Below, in pieces: positions 38,514 through 50,231 of a DNA stretch of 64,000 bases; the stretch's first letter is position 1, and every line of letters starts with the position of its first letter. The position numbers and the translations under genes are program-made. The stretch comes from Xylogone sp. PMI_703. Taxonomy: Eukaryota; Ascomycota; Leotiomycetes. A model generated the notes under the pieces. It worked only from the letters and a program-made list of their open reading frames with translations, searched no databases and was not told where the DNA came from. The stretch spans positions 5,642,001 to 5,706,000 of the forward strand of contig JAJTUQ010000001.1 of assembly GCA_021399445.1 (NCBI GenBank). The letters run 5' to 3'.

Positions 38514-40952
38514 ATTTATAAGAATAGAACTGGAATTCAGCCCTGTGATATCTGGTACGGAAATAGAGCGAGTATACTGGCTTTATTTAATTTCCCGCAC
38601 TGCTGGTTCTTGCTGAACACACAATACTTTTAGAACTTATAAAGCGGCGCTCTCGAAGAGCTACACAGCTGAAGTCAGGCTTAAGGCACAAAAACGAAAA
38701 GTATCATAAAAACTGGCAGCTTACCCACAGTCAAGGTCGGTGTAAGGAATGACTTGGGCAGCGATGGAGAGCAGGACTGGGGACAACACAGGACTAAGAT
38801 GTGCTGGGAAAGCGCGTAAGATGAGGCCTGTCTACATGGCCGTCTGATATAGTGCCACTTGGATCTTCATATGTCTGTCTCAGAAGAATAGACTCACACT
38901 TTAACTCTGCAAGGATTAAAGTTGCAGCAGAACTATGCAATAAGGCTGCCGTAGGTAAACAAATCGGAAAGGAAAGCTTGCAGTAGAGGGTCGAATGCAG
39001 CATGACGAACAGCACGGAAGGATGGCGGAGCGTGGCCTACACTTCGATGCAAGCGCTACAGCCTTAAATTGTCAGTAGAATGGAACCAATGCCCCGGAAG
39101 CCATCCTGTATTTTGCATTCTAAGCTGCAGCGTAAATTTTGCTTTCCCTTGACCCGATTTGTACACCGAAGTTAATATGTGGTCGCGGTCCTAAGGTATG
39201 CAGTGTTGAGCTAGCCTTGGGGGATTGAACAACGCCGTTCTGGCAAGACTGGAGATATGAAGCATTGAACAGCCACGATCTCTCCGAACCAGCAAAGTCA
39301 AGCCCAAGTCGATATGTTTCATTCTGTGGGGACAAACAGTCTGACCTGTCGTTGTAAGCCCTATCAAGGCGGACCTCCCTGGCAGGGGAGGGATGCAGAC
39401 CACGTCTTGGATCCGGCGAGGCAAACCGAAGGGCTCCCTCGGCGTTCTCTCTCATTTTTCTCATTCATTTTCTCAAATATTTGCCAAATCCACGATATAT
39501 TGAGTACACCGACCAGAGCTCACATAGTTTCTATCTTTGGGGTAACTGCTTGCGGACTTCCATGAGATCGCATGTTTCTGGAAAACTCTTGAAACCGCCT
39601 CTAGACGCTGTGGAGCCAGAAAAGAGCACGCCTCTGTTTCATAATGCGTACTCGCGAACCGTGGGTGGTGCCTTGAATGGACAGATGAGCGATGGCGAGG
39701 CTGTGCCTGGGTGCTGCTTGCAAGTGCAATCGTGGGCGGGGAAATTTTGGTTGCCTCGTCGCTGCTTTGAGCGCCGTTGATTCTCAACGGGAAAAACGTC
39801 GTAAGGCTGTCGCGACCTGCCGCCCTCGGTCAAGCCTCAGCCTGACCCAGCAGAATGCTCCGGAATATCTTCGAGACTGCTCATTGCGAACTCAATAAAC
39901 CGGAGAAAACATTGACGACTTGCGTTTTCGCTGTCAGCGGTATGGCATGAAGGTAACACAGCGGGACTTTCGCCCTGAAGACGCATCTCGGCGTCATTGG
40001 AGCCAAGTCCCAATTTCTTGAGTTGTCTTTCTTTTTTCGCTTGTCCTTTCCATCGTGTCAGTCATCAGTGATCAGGCAAAAGGGACGGTTGACCCAGAAT
40101 CGGGCACAGATTTCGAGAGTCTCTCACAAAAAGGCTATGTCCAGCATTGCAGACTGAATTGTCGTCCAAGTCATCCAATCATAAGCCGCCTACTGCCATT
40201 ATGCGGTCACGTTGCAACAGCGGAGCGATGAAGTCGTACAGCCAGTTGCGGTCAGGCCTCAGGCGGAGGTGATGAGGCAAGAAGGCAAGGAGGCTCAGCT
40301 TTTTGTTAGGCACCACCCCAGCTTTTTGTCGTTGTCCAGCATGCATTGACTACAAATCTCCAGGATGAAAGCTGGCGGCCTGGATACGTCTTATACTCAG
40401 CCCCAACATACCTCTTCCTCCACTGGGTTGGGTACCAATGCGACCATGCCTAATCTCAATGTCAGTATGTAAGCCTACTATCAGTACATTAGCAGTGCAC
40501 AATAGCGTTTTTGTCTTTACTGGGTCCAACGCCATTGGGAACATCACCGCCGCTTCGTGAGGCAGAGTTTTAGCCTCGTGTTTTTGGACCTGTTCGATTT
40601 GCCAGATGGCAGCTACTAACGGACTTGCATGCAGTATCATGATGCTGGATACGATGCCGTCAATAGGGAGGTTGGTCCAGCCCCTGGCCACGCATCGGTG
40701 AATCTACTGTCTTGTACAGTTGTGTACGAGATAGAAACAGATGTCGTGTATTAGTCTCACAAAATCAATGCAGGGGGCATAGCCCCGGGGACACTGGATA
40801 GCTTTGAGTTAGACCGTACAATACATTGCATTTCATCGCAAGCAAAGACGATCCTACGAGAACCGCAGTTGTTTAGACACCGGTGAGAAGAGCAATGCTG
40901 AGCACTATTCCCATGTCACTTAAACCATAGCCTACAACGCCATAGTACTACA
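38514..40952. other. Gene-poor region, 2.4 kb
   Basis: Upstream region of the C2H2 gene and 3' flank of NOT3. Frames up to about 115 codons occur on both strands (for example 40350-40691 minus) but lack an ATG start or recognisable domains. No repeat array, tRNA or transposon remnant was seen. Confidence 0.45.
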
Positions 40953-43121
40953 TTATACATCATCCTCCAGAAACTTGTAGGCAAACTTGAAGTCTGCTTT
41001 TCTTCGGTTCATCCTACACTGACGTGAGTCGAGAGAACCAAAAATCTCATAGGCTAATTATGCGAGCATAGAGTGTAATTCTATGAGTAGGACGCTTACC
41101 ATGTACTTTCATAGTCGAAGAAACGGTATGTTCCTTGCTCGAATTCTTCAGTGATAGTCTTTGGCTCTTCGTGCCGCTGGAACCAGGTTTGGTACTGCTT
41201 ATGAAATCTCCAGCTTTGATCCTTGAGTGCCTTAGCCGCTAGATACTGCTGATATGTACCTTGTTTGTAGTAGAAAACATAAAATAATGTATCTGGGTCA
41301 ATTCTCGAATACAACCGGGGATCATCAAATACTGGATCAAGCTCTTGGGGATAGTATGAAGGTGTATTGAAGCGTATCTCAGGCCTGTAGTTTCGAGGAG
41401 CTTCAAAGTCTAGAACATCGGGGCATGTTGATTGTGAAGCTGCAAGCATTCTCTGGGCAGATTGTGAAGGGGCGGATGTGACACGCCGCTGGGTGGCCTC
41501 AAAGGACTGTAATAAATCTTGTAATGCCGATGGTAGGTGATATATTGATTCGTCAGCGTCTTCCACAGGGGTACTTTTGGAACCGCTCCTTGTGCCATTC
41601 ACTTGAGTTGCGCCAGCTGCTAGACCTGATGTCAGTTTCGTGTGTACTAGTAAGTAAAAAGATTTTCATACCTTTTGAGCCCTCGGCGGTCTCGGTGGCA
41701 TTTTGAGCCTTTCCAGACGGTGCCTGAGAAGCCGCCGCTTGCGAATTTTCAGCTTTTTCGTGCGGTCCTGCTTGTGATGTACTGCTAGCACTCGGTACAG
41801 TACTTGAATGGCTCAATGCAGGCGATCTCGTCTGTGCAGTGGATTGAGCAGTCATGACAGGTACGCTGGATCTGATCACAGGTGTGTGATGTACACTTGC
41901 GGGCTGTGAATGTAATATAGTAGGTGATGCCGTCGTACTTGTACCTCGTACTGCATGTGCTGGTACTGGATGACCGGTAGCACTGAGAGGTGGGATTGAC
42001 TCGGGCGGCGGAGGTAAAGGAGCGATGCCAACGTTCTTATCACTTGCTGCAGCTGCAGCCGCTGCTGAAGCATATTTAAGGGTCTCACCTGGTGCTCTAG
42101 TGGGGACTGCAGCGGGCTTCATGTTAGAGCTTGGAGTACCATTGGCCAAGTTCGATGAGGGGTTGAGTAAAGCGAGAGCAGGTAACGGGCTTTTTAACTG
42201 CGTTGACGGCCGTCGTCCAGTACTTGAGCCGTCCGTAGATGCCGCAGTTTTTGACTTCGCATTCGATGTACTTGATTTCGTATCCGCATCGGGCGCTTCC
42301 TCTTGGACTGATTGCGTATCTTGCGATGATACACGATCATTATCTCCAACAATACCATAGGCGTCCTCCTCTTCTTGAAGATTCAGATCATCATACATCT
42401 CTTCGTCTTCCATGAAATCCTCGTTCATTCCATCAGAAACGTAGTACCGTATTGTTTCTTCCAAATCGTTGACCTGTTCTGTTTCAACTCCGCCATTCTC
42501 TAACGATCGTTTGATGAGCTCCAGTTTCCCCTGATGCCATTTATGTCGCTCCGTTATCCTCTCAATTTCTGCCATTCGGTCTGCCTTTGAGTTCTGGTTT
42601 TTGCCCTTCTTCATTGTTGCCTGTATCGACTCTCCCTCAGCTTCTAGTGTTTCTATCTGTCTCTCGAGCTCCTCGACCATATTACTCAGAAATTCGCAAG
42701 CTTCCATCTTTGCACGCTCCTTCGGGTCCAGTTTGGCTGCTGCCGATAATCCTTCCTTTGAATATGCTTTCGTCTTCATGGCCTTCTCAACTGCCTTGAA
42801 TTTCTCCATTTGCTATACACCATATCAGCTGCGTAACTCCTGAAAGCACCTCAATGGCACACCTACAGTTTCGATCAATTTCCTATTTTCTAATAATGGA
42901 CCCTTGTCCTTGATATCATTACTGGCCGCCCATGTCTTGATCTGATCTCGAAGCCGTTGAAGCTTCTTGATTTCTCTCTTCAGGTTGTCCTCGAGCTTTT
43001 CTTTCTGTGCTGCGTTTGTAGACTGCTCGATCTTCTCGTAGATGGACTCAAATTCAGCAACTCCTTCGCTGACCTTCTTGAAGCACTTGTCCACCTCCTG
43101 CTGAAGTTTGCGCGCCGCCAT
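40953..43121 (-). CDS. NOT3: CCR4-NOT complex subunit Not3/Not5
   Basis: Scaffold of the CCR4-NOT deadenylase complex, acting in mRNA decay and translational control. Exons are 43121-42867, 42812-41672, 41625-41100 and 41013-40953 (introns 54, 46 and 86 nt), giving 660 aa. The N-terminal Not3 coiled coil ([20 protein letters not shown] onward, to about residue 230) spans intron 1 at [19 protein letters not shown] Ser/Thr/Pro/Ala-rich linker with an eight-alanine run follows. The C-terminal NOT box is at about 560-660 and includes [20 protein letters not shown] and [20 protein letters not shown]. The last 61 nt exon, set by gtaagc and gtgtag signals, completes [20 protein letters not shown], the conserved family C-terminus. 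It is divergent from DTD1. Confidence 0.96.
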
Positions 43122-43731
43122 GGTGATCTTGTTCGGCGAAAGTGATATATTATGGTTGGTGCAAGGCTTGTGACTGCTGTTTTTGCCCGGGTAGAGATAA
43201 GTGTTTGCTCGCAGCCCCGTCCCATATGCTGTACGAGGTATGATATGAACTGTGCTGTCAAGGTAGTATCGTTGAAGGAGGATCTAATAGGATTGGAGTG
43301 GTGGGTCGGAATGGCGCGCTTGCCTCTTCAGATGTGGTGGATGCGATGCTCTTCTATTATCGATGAACTGCTAGCCTGGCTCGCTTGCAACCTTAACGCC
43401 TGGACCTGCAGCCTTCCGGCGCAAAATTATGGGGAAAGATCCGACAAACACAAATCTTGCGCAATGCAGCATTATTCGTTTGGGTCCTTTCAAGTCATTG
43501 GATCGATGTCCTTTCACATCCTACAGGGATAGGCAGTATATTTACAACTTTCATTACTTAGACATAGATATTTATATCTTTTAGTATAATCCATTTCAAC
43601 CTTTTCCAGACAGTATTTCTTTTTTTACGTTTATACCCTAGTACCCTGAGCGATTCTCAGTTACAGATACGCAACGCAGATATTTTGTTAGACAGCCCAG
43701 CATATCGTACCCCCAAGGATTCAAAATAGCA
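43122..43731. promoter_or_regulatory. Divergent promoter, NOT3/DTD1, 0.6 kb
   Basis: Contains both promoters. The DTD1 side (43540-43700) is AT-rich with T-tracts. Open frames near 43152-43532 are not supported by any domain. Confidence 0.5.
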
Positions 43732-44425
43732 ATGAAAGGTTATTTTCTTATGCACTATAATATCTAACAACTATGACTGATCCGTCCCAGCGATCTTACA
43801 ACGGGTGCTCTCCGCATCTGTTACGGTGGATGAGAAACTAGTATCTTCAATCGGAAAGGGAGTGCTTGTTTTTGCAGCTGTAGCTCCTGGAGACACAGAA
43901 AAAGAAGCAGATGCATTGGCTACAAAAGTAGTCAAGATGAAATTATGGGACGATGAAGCTGGTGGTAGGGTATAGAGAAACATTACCCTTGCAATTCCAA
44001 TCCAGGCAGCAGTTATTCTAATGGACAGACAGTGGAAAAGAAGTGTACATGATATTGATGGAGAAATACTTTGTGGTACGCCTACACATAACTTTATGTT
44101 AGGCATCGCTGCATATGACTAACAAAGAAAAGTCTCGCAGTTCACCTTGCTTGCAAACACCAAAAAGGGCACAAAGCCCGATTTCCATGGTGCCATGGGT
44201 GGAGATCAAGCTAAACAACTTTATGAATACTTTTACTCAAAAGTCCAACAAGCATACAAACAAGAAAAGGTGCAAAACGGCGTATTTCAGGCAATGATGC
44301 AAGTTGCCCTCATCAATGACGGTCCTGTAAGTCCAATGGATGATGCTGCTTTTCCGAGGAACCGAATTACTAAACCCACTCAGGTCACACTAGAAATTCA
44401 AACAGGATCAGGATCAAAGACCTAA
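43732..44425 (+). CDS. DTD1: D-aminoacyl-tRNA deacylase (DTD)
   Basis: Chiral-proofreading enzyme that hydrolyses D-amino acids mischarged on tRNA. Five exons: 43732-43738, 43791-43969, 44033-44075, 44133-44326 and 44384-44425 (introns 52, 63, 57 and 57 nt), giving 154 aa, the family length. The start exon contributes only ATGAAAG; the join gives MKAILQRVLSASVTVD, the canonical N-terminus, and a CTAAC branch site lies in that intron. The active-site block VSQFTLLANTKKGTKPDFHG is restored across intron 3, and the Gly-Pro motif NDGP/VTLEIQTG across intron 4. Intron 1 has a weak gttatt donor. Intron 4 is 57 nt with no stop, so reading through it keeps the frame but splits the Gly-Pro motif. Confidence 0.92.
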
Positions 44426-44865
44426 GTTCAAGCTACATTAGGTCCTTCATAAAATATGCAGCTGCCCGAGAAGGGGGCTTCACGTGATTATATCTATATG
44501 AGATCTTAGCATGATAGTGTCTTGGTTAGACTTGTAGAGATAGATAGCAATATAGATCAATAAACATCGCTATATACTATCCCTTCGAAACAACTCTGAT
44601 GCCCATGATTCACTTCCCATAAGTACAGTCTGGAACTCGATCTGGACCCTGATAATTATTTGTGCACGTGATTGCGGGGTGTTTGCCTTGAGAGCAAACT
44701 TCACCCCTCTACAATGGAAAGTTCTAGGTGTACCCTGACAGCTTTATTAGGAGACTCTCAAGTTCTGTTTGTATAGACGACTCAATTCTTCCAGTACTGA
44801 CCAGTTAAAGAAGCCCAGAGGATATCACCCCTTCCAATCCTAAATTAGAATCAATATCTTCCACC
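44426..44865. other. Intergenic, 0.44 kb
   Basis: 3' flank of DTD1 and promoter of cyclophilin 40, with one candidate heat-shock element listed separately. No gene. Confidence 0.5.
44716..44725. promoter_or_regulatory. Candidate heat-shock element upstream of CYP40
   Basis: GGAAAGTTCT contains inverted GAA/TTC units with the two-base spacing of an Hsf1 site, about 140 bp upstream of the start codon of an Hsp90 co-chaperone gene. Only two units are present, so this is a weak match; the functional link is an inference. Confidence 0.3.
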
Positions 44866-46054
44866 ATGGCTGAAACCGCGAAACGCAGCAGAGTCTTCTT
44901 CGATATCTCAATTGGCGACAAGCCCCAAGGGCGGATCACCTTCGAGCTCTACAATGATGTTGTCCCCAAGACAGCTGAGAATTTCAGGGCTCTCTGCACG
45001 GGTGAGAAGGGAGTAGGCAAGGCAGGAAAACCACTGTCGTATAAGGGATCGACTTTCCACCGTGTCATCAAGCAGTTTATGATCCAGGGTGGTGATTTCA
45101 CCGCAGGCAATGGTACGGGAGGGGAATCCATCTACGGCACCAAGTTCGAAGATGAGAACTTCAACTTGAAGCACGACAAACCATTCCTCCTATCTATGGC
45201 AAACGCTGGTCCAGGTAAGTACAAACCAGACCCTCACCTAAGACTTATCATCATCATAAAGAGAACGAAAATACTAACACCTTCCTCCTCAAGGCACCAA
45301 CGGCTCCCAATTCTTCATTACCACCGTCCCAACCCCTCACCTTGACGGTAAACACGTCGTTTTTGGCGAAGTCCTAAGCGGCAAATCCATCGTCCGCAAG
45401 GTCGAAAACCTTCGAACTCTCGAATCTGACAAACCAAGCAAAGACGTAGTTATCACCGACTGCGGTGAGCTCTCAGGCGAAGAAGCCGAGCAAGCAGATA
45501 AGAAAGCGCCTGATTCCACTGGCGACCCATACGAGGATTATCCTGAAGACCAAGGAGGAGAGCTTTCAGCTACCGAAATAGCCAAGATCGCTTCCGATCT
45601 CAAGGGCTTTGGTAATGCAGCATTCAAGGATGGAAATCTTGAGCTGGGACTTGACAAGTACCAGAAGGGCCTCAGATATTTGAATGAGGATCCGGAGTTG
45701 AAGGATGAGTCTGACGAGACGAAAAAGACGCTTGCTAGCTTGCGGTTTACGCTCAACTCAAATTCGGCACTCTTAGCCGTGAAACTAAAGCAGTGGGATG
45801 ATGCGGCTAGATTCGCTTCTAATGCTTTGGAGGTACCTCACATTACCGACGCCGACAAGGCCAAGGCTCTCTATCGCCGTGCACTGGCGCGGATTGGATT
45901 AAAGGATGAGGAGGAAGCACTCAAGGATCTAGAGGAGGCCAACAAGCTGGTCCCTGGAGACGCAGCAGTTGTGAAGGAATTGAGCACGGTTAAGAAGGGC
46001 ATCGCTGATAGAATCAAGAAGGAGAAGGCTGCGTACAGCAAATTCTTCTCTTAA
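44866..46054 (+). CDS. CPR6: Cyclophilin 40, Hsp90 co-chaperone
   Basis: Peptidyl-prolyl cis-trans isomerase fused to a TPR domain that docks on the Hsp90 C-terminus. Exons are 44866-45214 and 45294-46054 (79 nt intron), giving 369 aa, the expected size. The isomerase domain spans about 8-175, with [25 protein letters not shown] and [10 protein letters not shown]. Where cyclophilin A has the cyclosporin-contact tryptophan, this protein has His132 ([12 protein letters not shown]), a hallmark of the Cyp40 class. TPR helices follow from about 215 ([20 protein letters not shown] ... [20 protein letters not shown]), and the tail [12 protein letters not shown] is typical. It converges on the RasGAP gene, with coding ends 331 bp apart. 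Confidence 0.96.
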
Positions 46055-46385
46055 GTTTATTCCATTTTTCTAGGAATTCAGGGGCAGATAGACTACCAGA
46101 TAGCTATGATTATGCTACGATGAATGACACGCGAATGCATGGCGAGATGGAAAGGAATGGACAGGCGATGGTGTTATAAGGGGTATGTGTGCTGGCGTTT
46201 GCATTTTTGTTCCCCCTCCCAACAAAAAGTTGAAGTAATGAAATTGAGAAAGAAAAAAATGCGTTCGGTTGAAAGGAAGTCTTCATAAATGTTGGTATAC
46301 AAATAGACCGATGCTCCACAACCCCATTCATGAATGCAAACGATTCTTTCCTAAACATCCGAAATACGTCCATATCTTCAATATA
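46055..46385. other. Intergenic between convergent genes, 0.33 kb
   Basis: 3' flanks of CPR6 and BUD2 only. Confidence 0.5.
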
Positions 46386-49300
46386 TCATATCATATTTCC
46401 GCCGTAAAAGCTGTCAAGGATTTCTTTATCTGGCACATCTCCCCCTTTCCCGCTCTTCTTTCTCAGCCCCATTCCCATAAGAAAGTTCCTTGGCTGTTTC
46501 CCGTTTCTACTCTGCCCCCTACTGGGTGGCGAGGTACCTAGTTGAGAAGAAGGATCACTATCGGTGTAAGCCTGTCGAATTTTACTATCCTTTCCAAAAC
46601 TCAGTTCCCAAAAGTTTTGTCGTTCTCTGCGCTCCTTGTTGCCGCTAATCTCGCTGCCAGATGATCCAGGGGCTTGACGACTCCCTGAAGCCACGGCCGT
46701 GGAAACTTCCGTCCAAAGAGGCGTTTGTAATTCCGGGTCTGAATCTAGGTATATAGCCTCTGAAACTGGCGAGCTTCTTAGAATTGGGTTATCTAAGCCA
46801 TCTACGAGCTCCTCCCACGGCGTTGAGAATTGGTCTGTATATCTCTCCCCCGCTTGTTCGGCCTTCTGCAGACATTCATCGGTCCGATGCTGGAGCGCAA
46901 TACATTGCTTATTGAACTCATCTAAATCGCCTTCAAATTCATCCAGGGCAATGAAGTTTTCTGAAGTATCTAACCATAGCTTGATCAAGGCAGCAAAGCT
47001 CCGGGCATGATCAATGAGATACGGCAATGATGGGAACCCTTCTCTTGACGTAGGGGGTAACCGCGTAAGGATGGTAATAGGTGTGGTATAGGAGGGAGGT
47101 AGAGGGTTGCTAGTACCATGCCTTGTAGGTATGTCACAAATGGCGTCAATGAAGTCCTTCACGCCTTGTCGGTGGCTCGCAAGGAAACGGTTCATGGGCT
47201 CCATCCATGCTTCCTTCTGTCCGAATGTCGACAGGTTTGCTAGCACCTGGAGACTTTTTGCGATGAGGGTGAGTGTTCGCTGAGCTTTAGGCCGTGGGTG
47301 ATCTCGTAATAGTCCAAAAAGTTTAGGGTTGAGCAAAGCCGGACAAAAGAAACGTAGAAACATGATTCCAGATACACTGGTATATGCAACTGTGCGAAGG
47401 AAACCACCATATCTATCTTCAGCAACCGCCCGGATATACTTGAGAATCTGCCGGAGCTCGGGAGGGCAACTGTATGCAGAAGTAGCAATGCTGTTCCAGA
47501 TTTCAGTAGTTAAGGAGATTAAGTGCGCCCAACTTCTTTTGACATCTTCACCACGAAGTAGTCTTGAGGGATCGACCTCACAATCCACGTCCATGGCATT
47601 GATCTCGTTGACCTTATTCAATAGGACTTCCTCGAGATACTCTTTACCTAACCGTCTCATATGGAAATCAATGGCCTGGGTTAATAGAGAATTGCCTCGG
47701 AATAGTAGGTTAGCTTCTCCGGTCAAAGACTTCCCCAAGTCGCGAACATTCATTTCCCGTTCGCTCACAGACCTAAAGGTTTCATTTGAGTTGAGTCTCC
47801 TGCTCCATCTCAATCGTTGCGGCGCTATCTCTTTCCCAATACCATCGATCTCATCCTCAATCAACGTCATGAGCCAATCATCAGAATGTCCTGAGACCTG
47901 AAATATGTTCATCAATGTTTCGGAGAGCCCACGCAGGTTCGAAGTAATAATTTGTGCTATTTGTAGTGTGAGCCCATTCGTGAATTTGTGAAGAAGGTCT
48001 GAGATTGGCTGGTAATCCTTCGCGGGTAATACAACAAGCTCATCATGCCGTATCTTCAGGAGCATCTCTCCAATCGTCTCCTGTTTGTCGTCAATTATTG
48101 GCCACCAATTCTCAGAGTCTTTTCCTCGCTCAAGTTTGTCGATTGAGATCTCCACTAACCCATAACGGTTTTCGATAAGTGGTTCTTGGACATGGATGCT
48201 GGTAGATGATATATATCCGTGAGAAGCAGCCTCCGCAGAATCAAGTCGTTTCAACACAACCGATAATCTCGGAAGGTATGGAGGTAGATCTTGAAATTCG
48301 CACTCCTCTCTCCAAAACGGATTTTTGGTATTCATCTTCGTCATAGTTCGCGCCCGTACCTCACCATCGAGTATTATTTCCGCGAAATAATCTCCTATAG
48401 CAGGATCAGCATCCACCTTCCCTGCCGGTTTGACTGGTTGTCCAAATGGCGTATCGGATCTCACACGGCCACTGCCACGAATCTTCGCTTCTATAACACG
48501 TATACTAATGGATTTTTCTATCCTGAATAGGTCTTCTGGCGGTAGCTGGGGACTGGTAGGGTCTACTGGTACATCGTACTCGCTGTCATCGGATGATTGT
48601 GGGCCGTATAGTTCGGGTATTGCAAAGGCACGGAGCAGGACGAACCAGACCTCGAAAAGCACCCTTGATTCCAGACAGATATACACAGGTCTAAATATAG
48701 ATATCTCTGTAGATGTGGGTGCATATCGGGGAAATATAGCTATACAATATTCCAAATCTAGGACTGATTTGTCTAACCTTTGTATGGCAGACCGAGATAG
48801 CTGAGCAAGTTGTATGGTAGACAGTTGGGTAGCATCATTCTCCGTGAATAATTTCAAGTCGCCGTTGTCATGAAGGATGCAGGAGACCATCCGCCACGAA
48901 CGGCTAGCTGAAGATAAATCACGGGTAGATGGTCGCCGAACTACTGACCTTGCTGATGTGGCTGGTCCCTTATCCCAGATGAGAAGCTTAGCAATCTTGA
49001 TGATATTGGCTTCCTTGGAACCCTGAGCTGTGATGTCTCGCCCAGGAGCGCTTGGTCTTCTATCTGTGCTCAGTGTCGAAGATGAATCCGATCTCTTTGA
49101 GAAGTCAACAGAAATTGCTCTTGCTTGCTGCCAACATAGCAAGGCAGCCAACCAAAGGTCGTATTCAAGTTTGATGGTAGGTACCAGACGGACATGTAGG
49201 TAAGATCCCGGCATCCAGATCTCGAGACATTTCTCTTCCCTATCTGGTAAAATTATTGGCCTAACTCTGCATCCACGGAGATCTGGCACGACGGGGACAT

Positions 49301-50231
49301 GAAGACGTCCTTTGTTATCTCCTTCACACATTAGATTCCCTCGGACATCATCAATGCAACATATGCCAGTGAACCAGGGGCCATCATCGCCATTCTGGTA
49401 ATCGACTTCTCCCCTCATGCGTCCGCGTAATTTCTTCATTAGCATGACAAGTTTATTAGCATCATTGGTAGCCACAGGTGATGCAAGTACATCAATAGCC
49501 GGGGCATAATTCAGCGTAGCTGGAGATGGTGAGTTCGGCCGGGATGAGGTACGCTTGACAAGACGACGAGTGGAGGCCTTCTTATCTTTGTCTTTCAGAG
49601 AACCAGACTTCTGGAGCTGAGAGTTTGGCTGGTCTGCAGATGGAGACTGGTTTATGTTAGAAAATCCATAGGACGGGCCTGCAGGAGCCGATCGTGGCTC
49701 GGTTTCAAGCAGAGATGATGAGCTCGAAGCGTGTACGGAGCCTATGCGAAGACGGCCCTTGGAAATGGTTGATGGAGCAGGACGACTATACCGGGTGGGA
49801 TCATCTAACGTGCGAGTACGCTGCCTTGAATGAAGGGTCACTGGAGGTCCCATCATGCGTGAAGGCTCATCCGGAGACTCGCTGTCGTCGAAAGCCGACT
49901 CGTGGCTGTGGTCGACCTGCTTCTCTCGAATTGGTATGCTTCGTGGCGATGTCTGCGAAGAAGCTGGATATGACCTGGAGGTGGAACTGCCCTCATCCTG
50001 CACATCATTCTCCGTGTCTACCCTTGGCTCAGGCGTCACAGCACGAACAGTGTTCCTCCTCCATCGAACAGTGCCAGAGTCCTTGGATCTCTCCAGGCTG
50101 CGAGCGAGCGTCTCGGAGGAGGTCTGTGGAGAGTTTTGTAGGTCAGGGTCTGGCTCATCCGTTCCGGCATGCTGGCCACCGCCACCGTCCATCCCTGGAG
50201 GCTGGATGCTGTTATGCCGAATCCTCCTCAT
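46386..50231 (-). CDS. BUD2: Bud2/Cla2-type RasGAP
   Basis: Predicted GTPase-activating protein for a Rsr1/Bud1-like small GTPase controlling polarity and hyphal growth. Single exon, 1281 aa, unlike the intron-bearing neighbours. The N-terminal 250 residues are Ser/Pro/Arg-rich and disordered. PH-like segments lie near 263-370 (GPWFTGICCIDDVRGNLMCE) and 430-555, and a C2-like domain near 570-720 (ISIRVIEAKIRGSGRV ... TKNPFWREECEFQDLPPYLP). The RasGAP domain spans about 815-1040: the arginine finger is probably R845 in LLFRGNSLLTQAID, and the stabilising FLRFFCPALLNPKLFGLL block has R960. The basic tail (LRKKSGKGG) may bind membrane. PH-C2-RasGAP order and length favour Bud2 over Ira/NF1 types. 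A 2.8 kb gene-free region lies upstream. Confidence 0.9.
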   Translation of the reverse strand: MRRIRHNSIQPPGMDGGGGQHAGTDEPDPDLQNSPQTSSETLARSLERSKDSGTVRWRRNTVRAVTPEPRVDTENDVQDEGSSTSRSYPASSQTSPRSIPIREKQVDHSHESAFDDSESPDEPSRMMGPPVTLHSRQRTRTLDDPTRYSRPAPSTISKGRLRIGSVHASSSSSLLETEPRSAPAGPSYGFSNINQSPSADQPNSQLQKSGSLKDKDKKASTRRLVKRTSSRPNSPSPATLNYAPAIDVLASPVATNDANKLVMLMKKLRGRMRGEVDYQNGDDGPWFTGICCIDDVRGNLMCEGDNKGRLHVPVVPDLRGCRVRPIILPDREEKCLEIWMPGSYLHVRLVPTIKLEYDLWLAALLCWQQARAISVDFSKRSDSSSTLSTDRRPSAPGRDITAQGSKEANIIKIAKLLIWDKGPATSARSVVRRPSTRDLSSASRSWRMVSCILHDNGDLKLFTENDATQLSTIQLAQLSRSAIQRLDKSVLDLEYCIAIFPRYAPTSTEISIFRPVYICLESRVLFEVWFVLLRAFAIPELYGPQSSDDSEYDVPVDPTSPQLPPEDLFRIEKSISIRVIEAKIRGSGRVRSDTPFGQPVKPAGKVDADPAIGDYFAEIILDGEVRARTMTKMNTKNPFWREECEFQDLPPYLPRLSVVLKRLDSAEAASHGYISSTSIHVQEPLIENRYGLVEISIDKLERGKDSENWWPIIDDKQETIGEMLLKIRHDELVVLPAKDYQPISDLLHKFTNGLTLQIAQIITSNLRGLSETLMNIFQVSGHSDDWLMTLIEDEIDGIGKEIAPQRLRWSRRLNSNETFRSVSEREMNVRDLGKSLTGEANLLFRGNSLLTQAIDFHMRRLGKEYLEEVLLNKVNEINAMDVDCEVDPSRLLRGEDVKRSWAHLISLTTEIWNSIATSAYSCPPELRQILKYIRAVAEDRYGGFLRTVAYTSVSGIMFLRFFCPALLNPKLFGLLRDHPRPKAQRTLTLIAKSLQVLANLSTFGQKEAWMEPMNRFLASHRQGVKDFIDAICDIPTRHGTSNPLPPSYTTPITILTRLPPTSREGFPSLPYLIDHARSFAALIKLWLDTSENFIALDEFEGDLDEFNKQCIALQHRTDECLQKAEQAGERYTDQFSTPWEELVDGLDNPILRSSPVSEAIYLDSDPELQTPLWTEVSTAVASGSRQAPGSSGSEISGNKERRERQNFWELSFGKDSKIRQAYTDSDPSSQLGTSPPSRGQSRNGKQPRNFLMGMGLRKKSGKGGDVPDKEILDSFYGGNMI

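Noticed and set aside
39120..40691. Several frames of 80-115 codons between the C2H2 gene and NOT3
   Set aside because: They have no ATG in good context, no splice continuity and no domain.
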